Source: Agrobacterium larrymoorei
GTDB lineage: Bacteria > Pseudomonadota > Alphaproteobacteria > Rhizobiales > Rhizobiaceae
Assembly: GCF_013322225.1 (NCBI RefSeq)
Contig: NZ_JAAMFB010000023.1
Coordinates: 1-64,000 of the forward strand
Length of the DNA: 64,000 nt
Direction: 5' to 3'
Under the pieces are notes generated by a model, which was given only the letters and a program-made list of their open reading frames with translations, did no database searches and was not told where the DNA came from. Below, one piece after another: positions 55,301 to 62,834 of the stretch. The position numbers and the translations under genes were made by a program. How positions within the stretch are numbered: position 1 is the stretch's first letter; the number at the start of each line of letters is the position of its first letter.

Positions 55301-58025
55301 CGGCGCCGGGCTGGGCGATATCCGTATTCGCCATGATCATTTTGGCGAAGGAGTTCTGCTCCAGCATGTTGAGGAAGTTCTGGCCCTGAGTACGCGTCAG
55401 GTAATAGAAACGGTCCCCATCCTGCAGGTTTTCCAGCTGGAGCTCGAAGATCGCATTGAAGGTAGAGCCGAGCATCCCGCCGAAAGGCATTTTCTTCTCG
55501 GCAAGGCCGCCGATCCATAGATCGATCAGGCCGAGACCTGTTTCGACATTGGCCCAAGCGCCAGTGCTCGTCAGATAGGCAACGCGGTCGCCGGGTGCGC
55601 CGTCACCACCCATAACGAGGGCTGTTGCGGCAGCGCGCTTTCCTGCAAGCGTGGTGGCAGACGTGATCGTGCTGTGTGTACCATAGGCCGCTATGAAGTT
55701 GATGACCGAAGCCGAGTTCTTCAGATTGGATGCGAGATCGACCCAGTTGTCATAGGGTTTCAGGAAGCTCGAGCCGCTTGCAGCATAAAGCTGAGCGCGA
55801 GCATCGTTGAGCGAAGGCATACCGGTATCACGGCCTCGCGCGATGTTGATAGCGCCGAGATCGAGGGGCAGGCCCAGAAGATTGTTACGTAGAGAGCTGA
55901 CGATGAACTCGTCGATCTCGTTGCCATGCTCCGTGACCATGCCCCGAACAATCGCTCCCGCGGCCTGATCGGCGCTGATCGTGCTTCCCAGATCGAAAGA
56001 GACCGGATTGAGGAAAGCCGAAATCAGATCGAGCTCCGGTTCGTCGGCCTCGGTCGGCGTTCCATCTGCGTTCAAAAAGACGCGTGGCATGCCATCGGTC
56101 AACATGGAGTGACCGAAGCGATAAACGGTATGGGCAAACTCGGCAAAGATGGACGGATCGACATCCGTTATCGAGTTGAAGACGAAGACGTCGACTGCCG
56201 GCTGGATTTTGCGGGCGAATTCTTCGAACACGAGGTGCTGGTATTGCATTTCCGTTGCAAAGCGGGCCGCCTGGAACATGCGCTCGCCGTCCCAGTTCAA
56301 TGTCTTCGCATAAGCAAGCTTGTCCAGCGACGACAGGCTGTCGAAGCCGATGGGAAGCCCGTTGATGTCGGTTGCAAGCCATTCGTTGATGAAGGCAACA
56401 TCGCCGCTTTCCAGAATGGTCAACTTCTGCGAATCCACCTGCCGGTTATGCTCGGAGTGGAAAATGTGGTGAACGGCAGTCAGACCGATGTTTTCGTTAC
56501 CGCGACCATCGCCGGTGACGTAATGCCGGTCCAGAAGCTCATTGTCATATGTCCCCGGTACGGCAAGCGGTCCGTTGCCGTTGATGACGTTGTCCGCATC
56601 CGCAGTGAGTGCATCGCCTCGGCTGCTGAACGGATTGGCGTTGTGTGCAATATCGTCGAGGAAGGCGTGGCCGATGCGCAATGCGCCAGCCGTGAAGGTG
56701 TTGACCGGTGCCAGCGGTGTTCCCGACACGACGATGTCGTCTGAGGTGTTGGGTACGCCATCTGCGCCCAGACCTGTAACAAGCTGGGCATAGCCAGTGA
56801 CCGGATCAGGAATGAAATTGCCATATTGGTCCGTGCGGATTAGCGGCAGGTTCACTACATCGGCGTCAGTCAGTTGAATGCCAAGATACTGCTGCGCATT
56901 CGCCTTGATATCAGCCCATGTCGGCAATCCGCCATGTGTACCGGGAGGTGAATCAACCGGTGGAGGACCGTCCAGAAGGCGTCCGGTTGCGACCGTAACA
57001 CCGCCGACCATCGCATACTCACGCAGAAAGACCTGGTGAGAGGCGTGCGATGTGTAAGTCTGGTTCTGGTCGACGAAGGGTGTCGTCGTGTTGCGTGCTT
57101 CATGGCTCGTATCGTCGGCGGTACCCATAACCCCGTCTGCACCCGGGCCCCTGATCGGATCCGCGCGAGTGATGACCATGAAACGTAGATGGGCGGGAAG
57201 ATCATCACCGCCACCCGGAGCACCATCTGGGCCGACCACCAGCGGGTCATCTGCCTGAAGTGGAATGAAGACCGTGCCGTTATTGCCTTTGCTGATGAGA
57301 TCGAGGCCATGGTCGAAGAACTGGCCGAAGAATGTCATCCAGGCGTTGAAGGGTGCCGATAGCCCTTCATCTGGCGAAATGTTGAGAATGGAAGCGAGAT
57401 CGGCATTGGTAATATGTTGGCCGTTCTCGCCCAAAGGCTGGCCCGGTGCGACCGGAACCTTGCCCGGATTGGCCGCCTCCCATGCCGCAACCGACAGCGG
57501 ATTATTGAACCAGGCCGTTACGGCGGCGGGGTTGTTGATGCTCATGTCGGAGATGAGATTGGAAATGATGCGAGGATCGGCATCAGCCACATTGCCGGTG
57601 TGACCGCCATTGGCGCCAGTAGTCGGTGTCCCAACGACACCGTAATCTGTATTAGTCACCACAATCGGCCCACCAAGCGGCATCCTGTCGCCATCGGCAT
57701 CATTGATGAAATTCGGGTCGAGTGCACGTGGCATGGCCTGATCGGCAGATCCCCAATGCTCTCTGCCGGGGACGATGTTGTTGTAGCTGCCATCGACTGT
57801 TCGCAGGCCGACCGGGACGTGCGGGTCGGGAATGGCGCGTGGGGTGTTCGGATTTCCGAGATAGACACCAGTCGAAGCATCGTACTGGGCTCGATCGGAA
57901 ACAACCGTACCGTCTGGGTTCACGCGAATTTCAGTCAGAGGCACGCCGGAAGCGTGAACCTCCGCAACCTTGATCTGATATAGAACAAAGGCAAGATCAG
58001 CCTGATTAAGTGTGAAAGCAGCCAT
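49344..58025 (-). CDS. Giant secreted protein: two animal-type heme peroxidase domains plus RTX repeats
   Basis: The 2893-residue protein starts MAAFTLNQADLAFVL after a strong GGAGGGG. Domains in order: peroxidase 1 (about 225-935) with distal FFGQFFDHGLDL (D238, H239), R508/E511 in GDGRGNENIGL and proximal H639 in VYRFGHS; RTX block 1 (about 1005-1125); a mixed region; an Ig-like unit (about 1463-1550); RTX block 2 (about 1555-1612); peroxidase 2 (about 1925-2480) with D1938/H1939, R2118/E2121 and H2215; an Asp-rich linker (2496-2588); RTX block 3 (about 2605-2720); and a serralysin-type C-terminal end (GDKIDFSAID). All catalytic residues are present twice. The architecture resembles bacterial secreted peroxidases such as the Mn(II)-oxidising MopA type. 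Export by the neighbouring PrtD/HlyD system is likely, with folding after Ca2+ binding outside. The oxidised substrate is unknown. Confidence 0.9.
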   Translation of the reverse strand: MAAFTLNQADLAFVLYQIKVAEVHASGVPLTEIRVNPDGTVVSDRAQYDASTGVYLGNPNTPRAIPDPHVPVGLRTVDGSYNNIVPGREHWGSADQAMPRALDPNFINDADGDRMPLGGPIVVTNTDYGVVGTPTTGANGGHTGNVADADPRIISNLISDMSINNPAAVTAWFNNPLSVAAWEAANPGKVPVAPGQPLGENGQHITNADLASILNISPDEGLSAPFNAWMTFFGQFFDHGLDLISKGNNGTVFIPLQADDPLVVGPDGAPGGGDDLPAHLRFMVITRADPIRGPGADGVMGTADDTSHEARNTTTPFVDQNQTYTSHASHQVFLREYAMVGGVTVATGRLLDGPPPVDSPPGTHGGLPTWADIKANAQQYLGIQLTDADVVNLPLIRTDQYGNFIPDPVTGYAQLVTGLGADGVPNTSDDIVVSGTPLAPVNTFTAGALRIGHAFLDDIAHNANPFSSRGDALTADADNVINGNGPLAVPGTYDNELLDRHYVTGDGRGNENIGLTAVHHIFHSEHNRQVDSQKLTILESGDVAFINEWLATDINGLPIGFDSLSSLDKLAYAKTLNWDGERMFQAARFATEMQYQHLVFEEFARKIQPAVDVFVFNSITDVDPSIFAEFAHTVYRFGHSMLTDGMPRVFLNADGTPTEADEPELDLISAFLNPVSFDLGSTISADQAAGAIVRGMVTEHGNEIDEFIVSSLRNNLLGLPLDLGAINIARGRDTGMPSLNDARAQLYAASGSSFLKPYDNWVDLASNLKNSASVINFIAAYGTHSTITSATTLAGKRAAATALVMGGDGAPGDRVAYLTSTGAWANVETGLGLIDLWIGGLAEKKMPFGGMLGSTFNAIFELQLENLQDGDRFYYLTRTQGQNFLNMLEQNSFAKMIMANTDIAQPGADGIRGTGDDVIARHLGVDAFANYDHVLEINKANQVEADPEGDDPIMIGLGLNKVQRDDLTTGDIDESVADTSADQSGATGHYLRFTGGEHVVVGGTIGNDTIITDFGDDGIWGDDGDDRIESGAGVDLVNGGAGNDIITDSGDTGDFIKGDEGDDVIANSNGIDILMGGTGKDVIFVGVDSTEVFGGAGDDFILGGDGADFLLGNEGDDWMEAGGGFDTTAGDNSELFFNSAIKGHDVMFAGNDEHDFDAESGDDIMVQGESVIRNEGMFGFDWAIFKGVERDAYADMRVPIFTTEQADILRNRFDKTEALSGWKHDDTLLGDDRVFGEPAPGATVATTEGIFFNDDLTQAGANRIEGLRQLLGNLIAAAPTSGDLESVVAFNRGNLLLGGDGSDSLRGNGGDDFLDGDAWLNVRIRITAPGADNLQANQIATVDSLKHVFTAQENPAWAGKSLFELMISRTIVPNQLHIVREVVTSTTSGNVDTAEFNDIRANYSIVKNADGTFTVTHNTISNVVDPLTERNLVSDGVDTLRNIEFARFSDGVQVALVNVPATGVPVISDTTPTEGQPLNANTAGISDLNGLGTFRFQWQMSANGTTWTNVGTNSANFTPQQAQVGQQVRVVVSFTDGFGAAEQVISAPTEVVGDFINGTNQGTLINGTAGADTINGNGGNDAINGLAGNDAITGGTGNDTINAGAGDDVITWNANLSFFPFFQPTDGRDIVDGGTEGTVGDTFIVNGNLTTETYRVYTRAAAITAGMTGIAAATEIVITRNGVNNASIIAELTEIEEIVINTGLGNDTVLAIGNFSPTNLNFNTITINGGAGDETVNISGLMSAHRILFRSNGGEDTIVGTLRPQDVVEVASGQQLSSYTLTDNGNGTKTFSNGTHSITFTGSVVPHFQESSSGENYNDNGVSGDFEYTASDLAGLKALVNGLSPEDSDDAVPTGVRELSGHGNNVGDPDAGAVDMPFIRLTDAHYGAADANGNLSINPIFEGLDPRNISNILGAQEADLPKAEDANIFFMAFGQYFDHGLDFLGKGGNGSIQIGAPGNGAPGSGNPADLTRGTVAGYENGVPQHINKTSPFADQNQAYGSNDLLGQFLREGDGSGGLGAHLLQGGVDPSNAAFKLLPTLRELILHHWENNTVFHSLGLTGGQVSFRDYFPGLVVGGVITQSMVPAMASNFMGSTHSLLLDTNPYINLLDHYVAGDGRANENVALTSMHTIWARNHNFHVEGLEAAGFDGTPEELFQAAKMINEAEYQRVVFTEFADKLIGGMRGLGDHGFSDYNPDATAAISHEFAAAVYRVGHSLIGQTLTVMDANGNPTQVALFDAFLNPTNDPSAFNVPLSQLAQHGYVPQAGYEQHGVSAILSGIATQPAEAVDFNIVDAVRNDLVRINADLFAFNVARGWDVGLGTLNQVRMDLAASTDPYVAEARGFAGALTAYTSWEDFQVRNALSNAVIAQFKQAYPDLVLDANEIAAFREINPGIEIAMQPNGTGIVKGIDRVDLWVGGLAEKHINGGMVGQTFWVVLHEQFDRLQEADRFYYTQRFDNFDFYENFIDGQQFADIIARNTGLTDLQEDIFSPRIDDNGEDGENGGEDDDDDNDGDDDGQTGGNDDDDDGDNNSGGGDDNDDDTDDGEDDDNGGGDDGDDDDTDTGHCPNDDDDDDNAGNDDDDDDGEGTVTPLPVAAVALIGTAAGEVLAGQGGDDTILAGGGSDILSGNAGNDILRGEDGDDVIVGAAGRDVINGGAGDDEVHGGDGDDLVFGNAGADLLFGDAGNDVIEGGAGDDQAWGGEGNDIVLATANDGNDRYWGDAGTDTLDYSVATANLTVDLGNGLMGHGSVSSATTGSDTFYGFENFVGGSGHDVITASNAANVMDGGLGNDTFRFTTTSAADGDSIYGFQPGDKIDFSAIDANTGVAGKQTFAINGQASLTAVGGVAITHETRDGEDFTVIRGHTDADGNADFELAISGKHHLTTNDFTGVA
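50262..50540 (-). repeat. Low-complexity GAT/GAC tract encoding an Asp-rich linker
   Basis: About 280 bases made almost only of Asp, Gly and Asn codons (residues 2496-2588) join peroxidase 2 to the last RTX block. More than half of the residues are Asp. The tract carries what appears to be the only cysteine of the whole protein (C2567, in GHCPND). Confidence 0.8.
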
Positions 58026-58503
58026 TTTCCCCTCCGAAGCGCCAGGGCGCTGTTACTCAAGTGACATGGATGGAGGCTTTGAACGTTTGGCTGGCTCTGC
58101 GCGCAACCCTATCTCCCATCGTTCATTCTGTCGGAGATACCCCAAGCCCTCATGATCACAGAGTGCTGTAATGGCTGGCAAAATCACACTTCAGATAGTC
58201 CGGTGATTTTCTGCCCCTTGGTCGCAATGGAGATTCAGACCTTGGTCCTATATGACTTCCGCCATTGGTCAGGCCCGACTCTTTCAGTCTGGCTGTTTCG
58301 TTTACTTGCTACGGAATCTGGAAACACTTTCGAAAGCCTGTCTAGCCAATAAATTGCGTGTACTGCGAAGACGTGCTACTTTTGAGGTAGATCGTTACCA
58401 TTCCAGCGCCACGTCTTGAGGTTGATTTCGCTCGAATACCTCACGCCTTTACCTTAAGTACTCAAACCGAAATGCCGTCGTTCATAGGAGACAATGTTTC
58501 GAG
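58026..58503. promoter_or_regulatory. Divergent promoter region, peroxidase/histidine kinase
   Basis: This 478-base gap separates the divergent peroxidase and kinase genes; open frames in it lack support. AGCGCC-AG-GGCGCT (58038-58051) is a perfect inverted repeat just before the peroxidase ribosome site. It could be an operator for the nearby NarL-type regulator or a leader hairpin. No EcfG motif is present. Confidence 0.45.
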
Positions 58504-59913
58504 ATGGAATTTTCCTGGGGCGGTTTGAAAAGCTGGTTCCTCCAACTTCATCTCACAACACAATTCATGGCCGCCATGTCGGTTATTGTTGTGTTGCTGA
58601 TGTCACTGCTGACGTTTTGGACAACCGCACGCGTAGAAAAAGCGGTATTGGAAGGCGCCGGAGGGGTTGGAGCGCTATACCTGCAAACATTCGTATCGCC
58701 GCTCATTGATGAGGCTGAGGTCCAAAGCGGCACGATCAGCCTTCCACTCGCATCCCGTCTCAACGGCTTGCTCGGCACAGGCCCTTTAGGTCAGCACGTC
58801 CGCACGATCAAAATCTGGCGTCCTGATGGCAGTCTGTTTTATTCGACCGACGCACCGGATATCGGCGAGCCAAAGGTATTCGAAGAACTGAACGCTGCAC
58901 TCGCCGGAGAGATCGTCGTATCTCGCGCCGAAGACGATAAACATCGTTACAGCGACAGGGAGCAAGAGGACCAGCTGATTGAAGTCTACGCACCGCTGTT
59001 ACGCGACAGTGCTGGCAAGGTCATTCTCGTTGGTGAGTTTTACCAGGAACCGGATTATCTCGTCGGGGAGTTGCGATCAGTCCGGCGCGGCACGGTACTG
59101 ATCATCGTCGGAATCACAGTGCCGTTGCTGGTGATGCTTTACCTCATCATATTGATGGCAAGTAAGCTCATCGACCGACAACGACGCTCAATCGAAACCA
59201 ATCTCCGCAATGCCATGGATCTGTGGGCGCAAAACAGCAATTTGCGAAAGGCAGCGGATTTCGCACGTCTTGAGGCAGGAAAACTCAACGAGAAGGTTCT
59301 CGACCAGATTGGAAACGATCTTCACGACGGACCCGTACAGGTTCTGACGCTCATCAATCTCAGACTGAGCGACATGCTGGCGCAGCGGCACGGCAGAAGC
59401 GATCAGGAAAACGCCGATCTCGAAAAGCTTCTCGGCTTCGTGTCGACCGTCCTCTCTGATTTGAGAAAGATATCATCGGGCCTCGCACTGCCTGAACTTG
59501 ACGACATGAGTCTCGAAGAGACAATCCATTTCGCCGTAGCGCGCTATAGCGATCTGACCGCGAACACGGTTGAAATGGACGGAAATGTAAAAGAAAAAAT
59601 ATACATGCCGCACCTCAATGTCTGCGTATATCGCTTCATTCAGGAAGGTTTGATGAATTCATTCCGGCATGCCACCGGAAATTTGCAAAAGGTGAGATAC
59701 AGAGTTTCCAAAGGAAAACTGACAATACTCGTTGCAGACATTGGAGGATACGTAACCTTGCCGGATGCCAGAGAAGCCGCGCGGATAAAACTCGGGAAAA
59801 TCAGCCAGAAACGCCGCATCAGTTCCTTCGGAGGGCGCATGCGGAGCATCAAACGCAAGAGAGGCACCGTTGTTGTTGCGATCATGCCCGTAAACCAGCT
59901 CTGCGCCGAGTAA
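58504..59913 (+). CDS. Membrane histidine kinase (NarL/DegS class) with unusual ATP-binding end
   Basis: A 469-residue sensor kinase with transmembrane helices at about 22-41 and 197-219 enclosing a periplasmic sensor domain (about 42-196). A HisKA_3-type dimerisation helix follows, with phospho-acceptor H274 in GNDLHDGPVQVL, and the N-box FIQEGLMNSFRHA (about 378-390). The following G-box is weak (VADIGGYVTLPDAREAARIK instead of the usual D-x-G-x-G pattern), so ATP binding may be altered. No clear ribosome site sits at usual distance: AGGAGA lies 13 bases before ATG 58504, closer to an out-of-frame ATG at 58494. It is convergent with its probable partner regulator and divergent from the peroxidase. 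Confidence 0.8.
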   Translation: MEFSWGGLKSWFLQLHLTTQFMAAMSVIVVLLMSLLTFWTTARVEKAVLEGAGGVGALYLQTFVSPLIDEAEVQSGTISLPLASRLNGLLGTGPLGQHVRTIKIWRPDGSLFYSTDAPDIGEPKVFEELNAALAGEIVVSRAEDDKHRYSDREQEDQLIEVYAPLLRDSAGKVILVGEFYQEPDYLVGELRSVRRGTVLIIVGITVPLLVMLYLIILMASKLIDRQRRSIETNLRNAMDLWAQNSNLRKAADFARLEAGKLNEKVLDQIGNDLHDGPVQVLTLINLRLSDMLAQRHGRSDQENADLEKLLGFVSTVLSDLRKISSGLALPELDDMSLEETIHFAVARYSDLTANTVEMDGNVKEKIYMPHLNVCVYRFIQEGLMNSFRHATGNLQKVRYRVSKGKLTILVADIGGYVTLPDAREAARIKLGKISQKRRISSFGGRMRSIKRKRGTVVVAIMPVNQLCAE

Positions 59914-59961
59914 TACGTCAGATGATATTCAAATCCATGCACCTCGCAAATTCGGACGGAA

Positions 59962-60615
59962 TTAGTTGTAAAGCTCACGCGGAGCGTGGATTTTCTGTGC
60001 TGCTAGGACAGCCTCAACACGATTTCGTACATCGAGCTTCTGCATGAGGATGGTCATGTAATGCTTGACGGTCTTCTCGCTGATATTCAAACTTTCGGCA
60101 ATTTCACGGTTCGTAAGACCGCGCATGAGGTGATAGACGATCTGCTCCTCTCGCGCACTCAACCGCTTTGTCTGCAGCGCTTTTTGTTGTAGTTCCGCAG
60201 TCTTCATCGACATGATGACCTTGGTTGCAAATCCGGGCGTCATATAGGTTTCGCCGTTATGGGCAGCGATAATGGCCTCGTACAAATCAAGTGCCGAGCT
60301 ACCCTTCAGCACATATCCCGAAACCCCGCAATTCAGTGCCTTCACGGCTGTCTCTATGCTCGAGGTGGCAGTGAAGATAACGACGCGCGTGTTTGACATG
60401 GTGCGCGTGATGACTTCAACGGCAGCCAACGAGTCACCCGGCATACTTAAATCGACGACGATAACGTCAGGTGCGAATTCTTCCGCGATCTTTATCGCGT
60501 CGACGGCATTATGACCCTTGCCGACAATGGAGAGGTCCTGCTTGCTAGAGTAAAGACTAACGAGACCATCAAGCAGAATCGGATGATCATCGACAAAAGC
60601 AACTGAAACAGCCAT
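59962..60615 (-). CDS. NarL/LuxR-family response regulator
   Basis: The 217-residue regulator (start 60615, GGGGGAGA upstream; frame open to 60648) has a receiver with D9/D10 in FVDDHP, phospho-acceptor D55 in VIVVDLSMPG and K104 in GYVLKGSS. A LuxR-type HTH follows (about 150-212: LSAREEQIVYHLMRGLTNRE, then IAESLNISEKTVKHYM). It lies tail-to-tail with the kinase gene, 48 bases between stops, so the pair is made from separate promoters. Likely targets are its own promoter and the neighbouring peroxidase/secretion genes; that is inference from position. Confidence 0.88.
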   Translation of the reverse strand: MAVSVAFVDDHPILLDGLVSLYSSKQDLSIVGKGHNAVDAIKIAEEFAPDVIVVDLSMPGDSLAAVEVITRTMSNTRVVIFTATSSIETAVKALNCGVSGYVLKGSSALDLYEAIIAAHNGETYMTPGFATKVIMSMKTAELQQKALQTKRLSAREEQIVYHLMRGLTNREIAESLNISEKTVKHYMTILMQKLDVRNRVEAVLAAQKIHAPRELYN

Positions 60616-61054
60616 GAAATTGTCTCCCCCACAAATATTAGGAGACAATAATACCGGATTTAACCTTCTACAATCTAGACAGGGTGTATCTAATCCAAAA
60701 TAACTTTAAGGTAAATTTACAAGAGCGAAGAAATAAATACATAATTACTTATAGCTAAGAACAGCTGGATTTACCGTCTAATGATTAAATGCCAACCGCA
60801 GAAAAATAACCCTTACGAACTAGCTCTTTCGGACGATTTCATGAATTTTTGAAAACACTAGTAATACTTCAGGTTGCCAAGTCGGAATCAACCTCACAAA
60901 ATATATCTTCATGTGATGTAATATTATCGAACCATGCCCATTCGACGCGTCGGTAGGCAACCTTCCCCTACCCAACTCGTTGACACAAACTACGCTCTCG
61001 AAAACAGATAATTTTCCGCCGTGGCGATCTGCCGATTACGTAAAGCACATCATA
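60616..61054. other. AT-rich divergent intergenic region
   Basis: About 440 bases between the response regulator and the YbhN-like gene, with a markedly AT-rich section at about 60640-60910. Like the leader at 3.5-3.8 kb it may attract nucleoid-type regulators. No gene or clear hairpin is seen. A longer start of the YbhN-like gene (TTG 60980) would take up the last 75 bases. Confidence 0.4.
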
Positions 61055-61987
61055 ATGGAAATTCGGTCTTCGTCAGCACTCCGAATATTTTTATCCTTCT
61101 TATGCCTGACTTTTCTCGTCTGGCTGCTGTGGCACACTGATCACGCCAACCTGTTTCAATCCCTGACAAACATATCCTTACCGGCGATAGTTCTGTCGCT
61201 TGTACTGGTGCAGGTACAAATCATCCTGTCGGCCATTCGCTGGCGTTTTACATCAGGTAGATTGGGCACAAATATCGCGGTGGGAACGACTATCCGCGAA
61301 TATTATGTGGCCAGTATTCTCAACCAAACCCTCCCCGGAGGCATCGGTGGCGATGTCATACGCGCATGGAGAATGCGCTCCGTAGACAGCGGGGGCTGGA
61401 AGCAACCGACAAAAGCCATCGTTTTCGAGCGTGCATCTGGCCAGATCGCATTCTTCCTCGTGTCAATCATCGGGTTGTTTATCTACCCCAGTATGGTCGC
61501 ATCCTCACCCATCACTTCAATCGCGATCCTATTAGTTGTCGGCGTCGTTTTTTCTGCTCTGACAATCTTGTTCTTCGTCGTGCTGTCTCGAAAATTTAAA
61601 GCTTGGGCCGTGCTATCAGGTGAGATATTTGATGCCTTTATCAGCCGCAAAGCCTGGATCGTTCAGTTGTGCCTGAGCGCATCTATTCTTGCGTGCTACA
61701 TCGGCGTTTTCTTCATCGCCGCAAATGCCACTGGTTCCCAACTGCCATTGGTTGCGATGATCACAATCATTCCCTTCTGCCTGACAGCCATCTTGATACC
61801 CGTTGGTTTCGGAGGCTGGGGGACGAGAGAGGCAGCAGCGATGGCGCTTTGGCCCATGCTGGGCGCGACGGCTGCGGAGGGTTTGGCCGCCAGTATAACC
61901 TATGGCTGGCTTTCTCTGGTGGGCGCGTCACCGGGCCTGGTGATACTCGCCTTTGACGCACTTAGGAGGAAAACACGGGCGGTTTGA
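61055..61987 (+). CDS. YbhN/UPF0104-family membrane protein (lysyl-PG synthase TM-like)
   Basis: This 310-residue protein has about eight transmembrane helices and the family words ILSAIRWRF, YYVASILNQTLPGGIGGDVIRAWRM and PVGFGGWGTREAAA. The domain is the flippase-like half of lysylphosphatidylglycerol synthases, here without the aminoacyltransferase half. Relatives occur in hopanoid, glycolipid and polysaccharide loci and are thought to move lipids. The ATG at 61055 is preferred to TTG 60980, but neither has a good ribosome site. A CDP-alcohol phosphatidyltransferase gene lies nearby on the opposite strand. Confidence 0.75.
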   Translation: MEIRSSSALRIFLSFLCLTFLVWLLWHTDHANLFQSLTNISLPAIVLSLVLVQVQIILSAIRWRFTSGRLGTNIAVGTTIREYYVASILNQTLPGGIGGDVIRAWRMRSVDSGGWKQPTKAIVFERASGQIAFFLVSIIGLFIYPSMVASSPITSIAILLVVGVVFSALTILFFVVLSRKFKAWAVLSGEIFDAFISRKAWIVQLCLSASILACYIGVFFIAANATGSQLPLVAMITIIPFCLTAILIPVGFGGWGTREAAAMALWPMLGATAAEGLAASITYGWLSLVGASPGLVILAFDALRRKTRAV

Positions 61988-62075
61988 GAAATCAGCCATC
62001 GTTTCTAAAAAATGCCTGGTAAAATGCAGCTGTCTCGCAATAAAGGCACTCGAAAACAGATAGATAAATCCTTTT

Positions 62076-62834
62076 TCATATGACCTGCTTTAGCCGTGCG
62101 TAGATATCTCCTGATGGGTCGTCGAGCGACATTAGAGCCAACTCCGATATCATCTCCTGACCCGACATCCATTGCTCAGAAGCAAAAAGATGGGTTTCGC
62201 CGCTGACGCGATTGAACTCGTAGTCACCAAGCGCAAGCAACATGTCTATGCTGGCTCGCGTGACGGACTGCATCGCAGGAATATATTCGAAAGCGACAAG
62301 TGGAATGGTGCTCGACAACCCTGCGAGCACTTCACCTTCGGCTCCTTCCACATCGATCTTACAGAAAGCCGGTCGTCCGTATTTGGTGATGAGGACATCG
62401 AGTGTCGTCATAGGCACGCGCAATTTCTGATCCCATGAAACCGAACGAAATCCGTTTGTGTTGCCCACTGACTGTACGAATTCGCTCGAAACGCTGGTTA
62501 CGGTTGGATGAAGGCGGGAAACATAGAGCTCGACTTCCCCAACAGACCCCCCGACGGCCACCCTCTCCAAACCCTGAAGCTGCCCACCTTGCCAGTATTC
62601 GAGCAGATTGGCGAAGACGGGCTGTGGTTCTGCGGCAACGACCCGGGCTCCGATATCCAGCAGCGTTCTGCTTCGGCTCCCGACATGAGCACCGATATCG
62701 AAAACCAGATCGCCGGGCTCGATGAGAGAACCATAAAAACGTCTGAGCGCGGCCCGTCGCCATGGTTGCCCGTAGTAAATGATAAGCGAGCGCGTCAGAC
62801 CAACGGCGCTTTCAAGCCTATCGGTCCACTTCAT
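62076..62834 (-). CDS. FkbM-family methyltransferase
   Basis: The 252-residue SAM-dependent enzyme shows the cofactor motif LVFDIGAHVGSRSRTLL (about 43-59), VVAAEPQPVFA (acidic loop) and the FkbM-type KIDVEGAEGEVLAGL. FkbM enzymes O-methylate polyketides, sugars of surface glycans or lipids. It overlaps the CDP-alcohol phosphatidyltransferase gene by four bases, so the two are translated together; a lipid or glycolipid substrate is therefore plausible. Substrate unproven. Confidence 0.85.
   Translation of the reverse strand: MKWTDRLESAVGLTRSLIIYYGQPWRRAALRRFYGSLIEPGDLVFDIGAHVGSRSRTLLDIGARVVAAEPQPVFANLLEYWQGGQLQGLERVAVGGSVGEVELYVSRLHPTVTSVSSEFVQSVGNTNGFRSVSWDQKLRVPMTTLDVLITKYGRPAFCKIDVEGAEGEVLAGLSSTIPLVAFEYIPAMQSVTRASIDMLLALGDYEFNRVSGETHLFASEQWMSGQEMISELALMSLDDPSGDIYARLKQVI

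Noticed and set aside
58152-58352. 66-codon plus-strand frame in the divergent promoter region
   Set aside because: No ribosome site or recognisable content; probably chance.
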